DNA of 64,000 nucleotides, taken from contig JBFHIZ010000003.1 of NCBI GenBank assembly GCA_041596215.1, positions 62,001 to 126,000 of the forward strand. Reading direction: 5' to 3'. The notes beneath the pieces were generated by a model. It did not search any database. It was not told the origin of the DNA and saw only the letters and a list, made by a program, of their open reading frames with translations. The translations under genes and the position numbers were made by a program. Of the stretch, positions 57,874 through 64,000 are shown in pieces (the first letter of the stretch is position 1; each line of letters opens with the position of its first letter). The DNA is from JBFHIZ01 sp041596215 (lineage in GTDB: Bacteria; Bacillota; Clostridia; Lachnospirales; Lachnospiraceae).

Positions 57874-58860
57874 TCAATAGGGACGATCAAGATAAGCCCA
57901 AATAGGTAGAATTGGTTTCGAATTCGTAAATTTATTATGGTAAGCAACTGGTGAGTAAAAATCCGAACCATATAAAAAGGTGTGATTTAAGTTATAGGTT
58001 CGAATATATTGTTGTAAATATGTTTTTATCTCTGTTAACGTTTTGTTTTTATGAATCAAAGTAAGAATGAAAGAGATACATTCTTTTGTGTATTCTGCAC
58101 GAAGAGAAATAAATTCATTCATAGAGTGATTTATTTCAATAAGATGAATGTCCATTTCAAAACCACGTTCGCTTAAGGTATCATTTAGATTTGGTAGAAA
58201 AGTAGAAGCGGAGGGTTTGATTAATTTTGAATCACGAAAAAAACAAAGGTAATCTGGATTTAAACTTAAGGACTGTGCAATCGGTAGGGCAACGGCAGTA
58301 AGCAAATCTTCAAAATTAGAATAAGAAATGGTTTGATAAATTCTTGAGCAAGCAATTTTACTTGTTACATCCATTAATGTATACGAGTAAAGTGTCCCAT
58401 GAGGAGAAAAATATCCACAATCTGTAATCCAAAACAACCAACATTCTCCACTCGTAAGATTGGTTAAAGATGGAAGAAGAGGAATATCCGCAGGTATAAT
58501 TTTTCTAGAGAAACGAAGTCGATTTTCCTTATTGGTTAAGTTGTTTCGTTTCATAATATTAAAAACAGCAGATTCACTAATGTTATAGTTCATTTCCTCA
58601 AGAAAATATTTAATGGATTTAGGTCCATAGGTAGGATATTTTCGGATAAGGGAAAGCACAGTTTGTTCAATTTGAGGGCTTGTTTTATTCTTAGGGACAA
58701 AAGATTTCTTAATATCCTCAAGGCCGGCAAGACCAAAAGAACGATAGCGATCTAACCACCGATAGTAAATGGTACGTGAAATATTATATTTTTTGCATGT
58801 AATACTTACTCCTTTTTCTTGCCCCTCGGAAAGGATTGTAAATTTGAGGTCTTTTTGCAT
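57874..58860 (-). CDS. Transposase/integrase-derived protein (IS481/IS3-like), not in an intact element
   Basis: The 328-residue protein has an N-terminal helix-turn-helix (ITCKKYNISRTIYYRWLDRY near residues 20-39, then LEDIKKS) and an HTH_29/Homeodomain-like second part. An RNase H-like core follows, as in IS481 and IS3 transposases. WITDCGYFSPHG near 143-154 and FFRDSKLIKPSAS near 208-220 could give two aspartates of the DDE triad. The segment NHSMNEFISLRAE near 244-256 lies where the Glu is expected, but the canonical DNG and E contexts are lost. No inverted repeats or target duplications were seen at its ends. It is ten bases before an FAD-dependent enzyme gene, so it may be a domesticated regulator. 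Confidence 0.75.
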   Translation of the reverse strand: MQKDLKFTILSEGQEKGVSITCKKYNISRTIYYRWLDRYRSFGLAGLEDIKKSFVPKNKTSPQIEQTVLSLIRKYPTYGPKSIKYFLEEMNYNISESAVFNIMKRNNLTNKENRLRFSRKIIPADIPLLPSLTNLTSGECWLFWITDCGYFSPHGTLYSYTLMDVTSKIACSRIYQTISYSNFEDLLTAVALPIAQSLSLNPDYLCFFRDSKLIKPSASTFLPNLNDTLSERGFEMDIHLIEINHSMNEFISLRAEYTKECISFILTLIHKNKTLTEIKTYLQQYIRTYNLNHTFLYGSDFYSPVAYHNKFTNSKPILPIWAYLDRPY

Positions 58861-59205
58861 AAGGCTCCTTGTATTTATTTTAAGTGAATCATTTCCTTAA
58901 GTTTATCATTTGATAAGGCTATAAGCAACCTAAAAAAGAAAGAAAATGAGGCATTTTCAAAGAGAAAAAAGAAAATTTTACTTTGCAAATGTGTTTACAA
59001 TTTTTTTTGTAAAAAAAAGCGAATAGAAAACGAAAACAAAGGTGATAGAAGACCTTTATAAGTGTAAACAGAAAGCAAAAGTAAAAGAAAGTAAAATGGA
59101 CAAAAAATTAGCGCATTGTTAAGCTTTTATCAATTTGCTATAATCGTTTTATATAAACGCGAAGACTTTATTTTTGGATGGAATTAAAAAATATGGAGGA
59201 TTAGA
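58861..59205. other. AT-rich divergent intergenic region
   Basis: This 345-base gap separates the transposase-derived gene from hypB. Besides the hypB promoter (59116-59144) it contains only A-rich sequence with several short A and T tracts. No gene, RNA or repeat was seen. The minus-strand gene must have its promoter in the left part, but no clear one could be picked. Confidence 0.5.
59116..59144 (+). promoter_or_regulatory. Promoter of the hypB operon
   Basis: TTGTTA (59116-59121) and TATAAT (59139-59144) are 17 bases apart, about 60 bases before the hypB start codon. A small hairpin CGTTTT/AAACG follows the -10 box. Confidence 0.7.
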
Positions 59206-59871
59206 ATGGATGAATTAAAAATTTTTAAAATTCAAAAAAACATTCATGAGGACAACGCAAAAGTTGCTCAAGTGACAAGGGATGAGTTAAAGGAAAAAGA
59301 AACATTTTTGATTAATATTATGTCATCACCAGGAAGTGGAAAAACCACGGCACTTGTCAGCATGATAAAGGCTTTAAAAGAGGAATTTAAAATTGGGGTA
59401 ATGGAAGCCGACGTTGATTCGGATGTGGATGCAAGAACTGTGCAAAAAGCAGGAGCAAAAGCAATTCAACTTCATACAGGTGGAATGTGTCACTTAGATG
59501 CAACAATGACCAAACAAGGACTTGATGAATTGGGTGTGGATGAACTTGATTTAGTATTTTTAGAAAATATAGGGAATCTCATATGTCCAGCGGGATATGA
59601 CACGGGAGCAATGAAAAATGTAGCAATACTTAGTGTCCCAGAAGGGGATGATAAACCACTGAAATATCCAAAAATATTTGGAAAAGTCGATGTTTTGGTT
59701 GTAAGCAAAATGGATTGCATGGACAATTTTGATTTTGATTTAGATATATTAGAAGAGCGAGTTAGAAAGTTAAACAAAAATATTATTATTTATCCAATCT
59801 CCGCAAAAACAGGAGAAGGTATTGACGCATGGGCAAATTGGATTAGAGAACAAATAAGAAAAGAGGGCTAG
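59206..59871 (+). CDS. hypB: Hydrogenase/urease nickel-incorporation GTPase HypB
   Basis: The 221-residue protein is HypB. SSPGSGKTTALVS near residues 43-55 is the P-loop, MEADVDSDVDARTVQ near 66-80 the switch region, and HTGGMCHLDATM near 88-99 holds the conserved Cys and His that bind nickel or zinc at the dimer interface. VSKMDCMDNF near 166-175 contributes to guanine recognition. There is no N-terminal CXXCGC high-affinity nickel motif and no His-rich tail. It loads nickel into [NiFe] hydrogenase with HypA, or serves urease. hypA lies one gene on. No hydrogenase subunit gene is in the window. Confidence 0.95.
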   Translation: MDELKIFKIQKNIHEDNAKVAQVTRDELKEKETFLINIMSSPGSGKTTALVSMIKALKEEFKIGVMEADVDSDVDARTVQKAGAKAIQLHTGGMCHLDATMTKQGLDELGVDELDLVFLENIGNLICPAGYDTGAMKNVAILSVPEGDDKPLKYPKIFGKVDVLVVSKMDCMDNFDFDLDILEERVRKLNKNIIIYPISAKTGEGIDAWANWIREQIRKEG

Positions 59872-59874
59872 AAA

Positions 59875-62655
59875 ATGGCAAAAAGAAATATGGAAACAAC
59901 GGATTTTAATCAATCTTCAAGATATGATTTTGCTTTGACTTGGGGAGATGTAAAAGGAAGAGAATATCGACAAATTATACTTGATCTTGCAAATAAAATA
60001 GGAAGAGTAAAAGAAGGAAGTGGAAGAGAATGTATTCCTTTTGGACCAGAATATTGCATCTTTGATGTGACATTTACCGATGAACAGGCTGAAATAGCTA
60101 CAATGTTGAAGTTTAGAGAAAAAATGACGGCAAAGGAAGTGGCTATTGCTTGTGGCAAACCGCTGGATGTTGTAACGGAAGCGTTAGAGTATATTGCTTG
60201 GGTAGGTGCAGCTTTTGTAAATAATATTGATGGTGTAGATATGTATTGGCAAGAAATTTATGTACCAGGGCATATGGAAATGGTAGTGAATAATAAAGAA
60301 TTAGTAGAAAAACATCCTGAAATTGGAGATGCTTTTTACTATTATGGGAAAAAGAAAGGTCCTATGGCGGCTGGGATTATGCCAATCGGTGGAGGACCAA
60401 TGCGTGTGCTACCGATTCAAAGTGCAATTGATGGAAATTCAAAAAAAGCATCTTATGAGGAAGTATCTACCTTTTTAGAAGCGGCACATACGTATTCGGT
60501 ATCTGATTGTGCTTGCAGAACTTCAAGAGAAGCAATGGGTGAAGGTTGTGGGCATTTAAAAGAAGATATGTGTATTCAATTAGATCATGCAGCAGAATAC
60601 TATATTCGTACAGGTAGAGCGAGAGAAATTACAAAAGAAGAAGCGTATACTATTATTGATAACGCAGAAAAAAATGGACTAATGCATTCCATTCCAAACT
60701 TAGATGGGCCGGGCCATACGCATGCAATATGTAATTGCTGTGGTTGTGGATGCTATGCTATGAGACTTGCAAATGAATTTGTAAATAATGATATGGTGCG
60801 TTCTAATTATCATGCAGTGGTAGACGAGCAAAAATGTGTGGCTTGTGGAGAATGTGTGGAGTCTTGTCCTACAAATGCCCTTCGTTTGGGACAAAAATTA
60901 TGTTCTACACATGTTATCGATGAAACCATTCAAAAATTAACACCAAGAGATACGGAATGGACGGAAGATAAATTAAATAGAGATTATCGTACCAATCGTA
61001 AAAATACGATGGATTCCGGTACGGCACCATGTATTACGAAATGTCCAGCACATATACCAGTACAAGGATATATAAAATTGGCTTCACAAGGGAAATATAC
61101 GGAAGCGTTAGAACTCATTAAAAAACATAATCCATTACCAGCGGTTTGTGGACGTGTTTGTCCAAGTTTATGTGAAGAAAATTGTACACGTGGAAAAATT
61201 GATGAAGCGGTGGCGATTGATGATATAAAAAAATATATTGCGGAAAAAGACCTAAAAAATGACACTAGATTTATGCCAAGAATTAGACATCAATACAAGG
61301 ATAAAAAGATTGCAATTATTGGAAGTGGACCAACGGGACTTACGTGTGCATATGATTTAGCAATTGATGGATACGATGTGACTGTATTTGAAAAAGAAGA
61401 ACGTTTAGGAGGAATGCTAACACTTGGTATCCCTTCCTATCGATTAGAAAAAGATGTAATTGAAGCAGAAATAGAAGTGATTCGTGAAATGGGTGTTACG
61501 TTCAAAACTGGAGTTGAAATAGGAAAAGATAAAACGATTCAACAATTAAGAGAAGAAGGTTTTAAAGGCTTCTATGTTGCTATCGGCGCACAAGCAGGAA
61601 GAGCTCTTGGTATTGAAGGAGAAGATGCGAAAGAAGTAATTCATGGAGTGGATTTCTTAAGAAATATTAATCTTGGAAAGCAATCTGAAGTAAAGGGAAA
61701 AGTTGTTGTGATTGGCGGTGGAAATGTTGCAATTGATGTAGCTAGATCATCTGCTCGACTTTCCGGAGTAACAAGTACGGATCTTTATTGTTTGGAATCG
61801 GAAGCATTAATGCCTGCACATACCGATGAAGTAGCAGAAGCAAAAGAGGAAGAAGTTGGTATTCACAATTCTTGGGGACCAGTAAGAGTGGTTTTGGAAA
61901 ATGGTAAAGTGACAGGAGTGGAATTCAAACGTTGCTTATCGGTATTTGATGAGACCGGACGATTTAATCCTTCTTATGATGAAAAGGAAACTAAAGTTGT
62001 ACCATGTGATTATTTATTATTATCTGTAGGACAAACTTTCCAATATGGAGAATTGTTTAAAGGAGAAAAGGTTGAATTAACAAATAGAAAAACAATCAAA
62101 GTAGATGCAACTACATTACAATCTACCGTAGATGATATTTTTGCTGGAGGCGACGTAGCAAGTGGACCAAAACTTGCAATTGATGCTATTGCAGCTGGAA
62201 AAGAAGCAGCGGTTTCCTTGCACCGATTTGTACAACATGGACAATCCTTAGTCTTTGGTAGAGATCCACAAACATATGTGATGCTAGATAAAGAAGACCT
62301 TACGTACTCAGAAGGATATGATGGTTCACCAAGACAAAGAACAAAACATATTGATGGAAAAATTGCAAAGACAACTTTTGAAGATTTGAGAGGAACCCTT
62401 ACTGAAGAGCAGATTCAAAAAGAGACAAAGAGATGTTTGGGATGTGGAGCAACAAAAGTAGATGAGTATTTATGTGTTGGATGTGGACAGTGTACTTTGA
62501 AATGTAAATTCGATGCTATCAAATTAGAAAAAGTAAATGAAGAAGCAGGATATGAAATTGATGAACTTGGTAAAGCAGTTATGAAAAAAGCATTAACAAG
62601 AAAAATGAAAATTACCATCAATAAAATCAATCCATTTGAAGAAACACGCAAATAA
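59875..62655 (+). CDS. Multi-[4Fe-4S] FAD/NAD(P) oxidoreductase between hypB and hypA
   Basis: This 926-residue protein is a paralogue of the one at 22494 with the same module order and about 30 extra N-terminal residues. Cysteine motifs of the N-terminal domain are at CACRT near residue 211 and CNCCGCGC near 287. A ferredoxin motif CVACGECVESC is near 321-331. The glutamate-synthase small-subunit-like part has Fe-S cysteines near 387-435, FAD site GSGPTG near 483-488 and NAD(P) site GGGNVAID near 614-621. The last ferredoxin part has CLGCG near 854 and CVGCGQCTLKC near 866-876. It starts three bases after hypB and ends 14 before hypA, which suggests a link with nickel-enzyme maturation or with a hydrogenase-type electron path. 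Confidence 0.86.
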   Translation: MAKRNMETTDFNQSSRYDFALTWGDVKGREYRQIILDLANKIGRVKEGSGRECIPFGPEYCIFDVTFTDEQAEIATMLKFREKMTAKEVAIACGKPLDVVTEALEYIAWVGAAFVNNIDGVDMYWQEIYVPGHMEMVVNNKELVEKHPEIGDAFYYYGKKKGPMAAGIMPIGGGPMRVLPIQSAIDGNSKKASYEEVSTFLEAAHTYSVSDCACRTSREAMGEGCGHLKEDMCIQLDHAAEYYIRTGRAREITKEEAYTIIDNAEKNGLMHSIPNLDGPGHTHAICNCCGCGCYAMRLANEFVNNDMVRSNYHAVVDEQKCVACGECVESCPTNALRLGQKLCSTHVIDETIQKLTPRDTEWTEDKLNRDYRTNRKNTMDSGTAPCITKCPAHIPVQGYIKLASQGKYTEALELIKKHNPLPAVCGRVCPSLCEENCTRGKIDEAVAIDDIKKYIAEKDLKNDTRFMPRIRHQYKDKKIAIIGSGPTGLTCAYDLAIDGYDVTVFEKEERLGGMLTLGIPSYRLEKDVIEAEIEVIREMGVTFKTGVEIGKDKTIQQLREEGFKGFYVAIGAQAGRALGIEGEDAKEVIHGVDFLRNINLGKQSEVKGKVVVIGGGNVAIDVARSSARLSGVTSTDLYCLESEALMPAHTDEVAEAKEEEVGIHNSWGPVRVVLENGKVTGVEFKRCLSVFDETGRFNPSYDEKETKVVPCDYLLLSVGQTFQYGELFKGEKVELTNRKTIKVDATTLQSTVDDIFAGGDVASGPKLAIDAIAAGKEAAVSLHRFVQHGQSLVFGRDPQTYVMLDKEDLTYSEGYDGSPRQRTKHIDGKIAKTTFEDLRGTLTEEQIQKETKRCLGCGATKVDEYLCVGCGQCTLKCKFDAIKLEKVNEEAGYEIDELGKAVMKKALTRKMKITINKINPFEETRK

Positions 62656-62669
62656 AGAGAGGTATATGT

Positions 62670-63011
62670 ATGCATGAATTAGGAATTGTTTATGAAGTGA
62701 TTAAAGTTGTTGACAATGCAGTAAAGGAAAACAATATTACAAGAGTGGAAAAAATAATATTGGAAATGGGGCAATTATCCGATGCAATTCCTAGATTCAT
62801 TGAAGAATGTTATCCTGCAGCTGTAGATGGAACGGATTACGAGGATACAAAATTAGAAATTGAAATTTTACCAGCAAATGGAATTTGTAGTACTTGTGGA
62901 GAAGTATATAAAGTAGTAGATTGCAAAAAGATTTGCCCAAAATGTGGAAATGAGCACTATGAATTGATCTCAGGTCAAGAATTTAATATTAAAGAAATTA
63001 TTGCATGTTAA
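62670..63011 (+). CDS. hypA: Hydrogenase nickel-incorporation metallochaperone HypA
   Basis: The 113-residue protein is HypA. It begins with Met-His (MHELGI), where His2 and the amino terminus bind nickel. Two CxxC motifs, CSTCGE near residues 74-79 and CPKCGN near 90-95, hold the structural zinc. It delivers nickel to the hydrogenase large subunit with HypB. It is the third gene of the hypB unit, separated from hypB by the large flavoenzyme. The ribosome site is AGAGAGG. A weak hairpin with GATTAT/ATAATC follows the stop. Confidence 0.95.
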   Translation: MHELGIVYEVIKVVDNAVKENNITRVEKIILEMGQLSDAIPRFIEECYPAAVDGTDYEDTKLEIEILPANGICSTCGEVYKVVDCKKICPKCGNEHYELISGQEFNIKEIIAC

Positions 63012-63099
63012 AAAGGATTATAAAAAACAATAATCTGTTACCATTGCTTGAATTATGAAAGCAAAAAAATAAAAGAATTTCACACAAAAAGGAGGATGT

Positions 63100-64000
63100 A
63101 TGGGACTGTTCTATAACGGAATTACGGTTTCTAGCTTGCTAACATTGGTTATTTTTATTGCCGGATTAGTGCTAGTAAACGAACTAACAAGAAGATCAAA
63201 AATTGGATCCATCGCAGTATATTGTGTACTGCCAGTTGTTTTAGCTATCTTAGTGTTTAATGGAATTTTAGGATCACCAACAGGAAAAACATGGTTTGGA
63301 TGGGTAAAAGTGGTTTCTGCACTAATTGGTGTTTATGGGTTTATGCTAATTCGTTTTACAAAACTAGGGGATCGAAAATTCGCTATTATTTTCCCGGGGA
63401 CTATTTTATCATTAAATATTGCGGAAGCAATTTATCGTGAATTTGAAGTGTTTATAACTTATAAAACGGCAGTTGTTGATCCAGCAGGAAGCCTTATTCT
63501 TGGTGGACCATGGAATATCTTAAATGCGATTTCTGGTATTTTATGTATTGTAACTTTGACTGGGTTTGTAGGCATTCGTGTATCAAAAGATAAATCCAAA
63601 GATATGGTATGGCCAGATATGACATGGATTTATATTATTGCTTATACTTTGTGGAATTTTGCATATGTATATAATTGTATTTCAATTCGTTCTATGTATG
63701 CAGGATTTTCAATTTTGGTAGCTGCTTTGATTTCGGAATTCTTTTTCAAAAAAGGAGCTTGGTTACAACATAGAGCGCAAATTTTATCATTTTATGCAAT
63801 GTTTTCATTGACGTTGGATTATCAAGTCCTAGATTCTTTTAAAGTTATTCCAACATATTCGACGTTTGCTTTGATGACAATTAGTACGGTGGCTTTTGTA
63901 TTTAATATAGGAGCATTGTTTTATATGATATTTAAAATTGTAAAAACGAAGAAAAATCCGTTTAAAGAGGAAATATATATCGATTTAAAATACTATGAAA
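63100..64000 (+). CDS. DUF5692-like membrane protein, 5' part
   Basis: An open frame of 300 codons runs from the ATG at 63100, behind AAAAAGGAGGATG, to the end of the window, so the gene is truncated. It starts MGLFYNGITVSSLLT and has about eight hydrophobic segments separated by short loops, including PGTILSLNIAEAIYREFEV (about residues 101-119) and IAYTLWNFAYVYNCISIRS (about 176-194). This resembles DUF5692-type membrane proteins by my recollection. The function is unknown. It follows hypA by 88 bases and may belong to the same transcription unit. Confidence 0.72.
   Translation, partial: MGLFYNGITVSSLLTLVIFIAGLVLVNELTRRSKIGSIAVYCVLPVVLAILVFNGILGSPTGKTWFGWVKVVSALIGVYGFMLIRFTKLGDRKFAIIFPGTILSLNIAEAIYREFEVFITYKTAVVDPAGSLILGGPWNILNAISGILCIVTLTGFVGIRVSKDKSKDMVWPDMTWIYIIAYTLWNFAYVYNCISIRSMYAGFSILVAALISEFFFKKGAWLQHRAQILSFYAMFSLTLDYQVLDSFKVIPTYSTFALMTISTVAFVFNIGALFYMIFKIVKTKKNPFKEEIYIDLKYYE

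Noticed and set aside
57874..58860. Active insertion sequence
   Set aside because: No terminal inverted repeats or target-site duplication were seen around the gene, and the DDE motif contexts are degraded.
1..64000. CRISPR arrays, tRNA or rRNA genes, prophage
   Set aside because: No regularly spaced repeats, no tRNA-like cloverleaf or rRNA segments and no phage structural genes were noticed on reading; the only tandem repeat is inside a coding region.

Overview
The window is AT-rich, gene-dense DNA of a low-GC Gram-positive bacterium, most probably an anaerobic clostridium of the Lachnospiraceae type. This is inferred from the strong AGGAGG-like ribosome sites, the many ABC sugar-uptake operons with lipoprotein binding proteins, PTS genes with a His-Ser HPr, Rrf2/ArsR/LysR/HxlR/GntR regulators, and HypA/HypB next to a large Fe-S flavoenzyme. 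No rRNA, tRNA, phage, conjugative element or CRISPR array was seen. Most genes lie on the + strand.

Region 1 (1-12302) is a sugar-catabolism operon: a class II aldolase cut by the window edge, a PfkB kinase, a ribulose-phosphate/allulose-phosphate type 3-epimerase, a SIS-type phosphohexuloisomerase, a DUF4432 mutarotase-like protein, a D-lyxose isomerase, an Rbs-type ABC importer, a ROK kinase and a second class II aldolase. A VOC protein, another PfkB kinase and a P-loop kinase follow. Region 2 (12303-19015) holds a metal/metalloid permease with its ArsR regulator and a perfect operator palindrome, a small XRE regulator, a soluble zinc-binding chemoreceptor, an LrgA/LrgB pair, a relic of a diaminopropionate ammonia-lyase-like gene, and an HxlR regulator with two nitroreductases. 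Region 3 (19016-27611) has an orphan lipoprotein, an HD hydrolase, and a LysR regulator divergent from a large Fe-S/FAD oxidoreductase followed by catalase-peroxidase.

Region 4 (27612-42694) is the most unusual part. It reads as one long catabolic locus: an L-fucose-isomerase-like enzyme, a GntR/UTRA regulator fused in frame to a complete ketose 3-epimerase, a nucleoside-hydrolase-like protein, an iron alcohol dehydrogenase, a DhaL-DhaK fusion kinase, a class II aldolase, a private PTS chain (HPr, Enzyme I, EIIA, EIIB, UlaA-type EIIC), a GH42 beta-galactosidase and a HAD phosphatase. Two copies of one palindrome sit at its promoter. The genes fit isomerisation, C3 epimerisation, kinase, aldolase and aldehyde-reduction steps for a sugar that cannot be named from sequence.

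Region 5 (42695-49400) has a small membrane protein and a BMP-type nucleoside ABC importer with xanthine phosphoribosyltransferase, preceded by a leader that contains a terminator but no recognisable purine riboswitch. Region 6 (49401-54218) holds an SmtB/CadC-type regulator with a Zn/Cd P-type ATPase, then an iscR-iscS-iscU cluster with two copies of one operator. Region 7 (54219-58860) holds a DUF362 ferredoxin protein, an ATP-grasp enzyme, and a minus-strand pair of an FAD amine-oxidase-like protein and a transposase-derived protein. Region 8 (58861-64000) is hypB, a paralogue of the Region 3 Fe-S/FAD oxidoreductase, hypA, and a DUF5692-like membrane protein cut by the window end.
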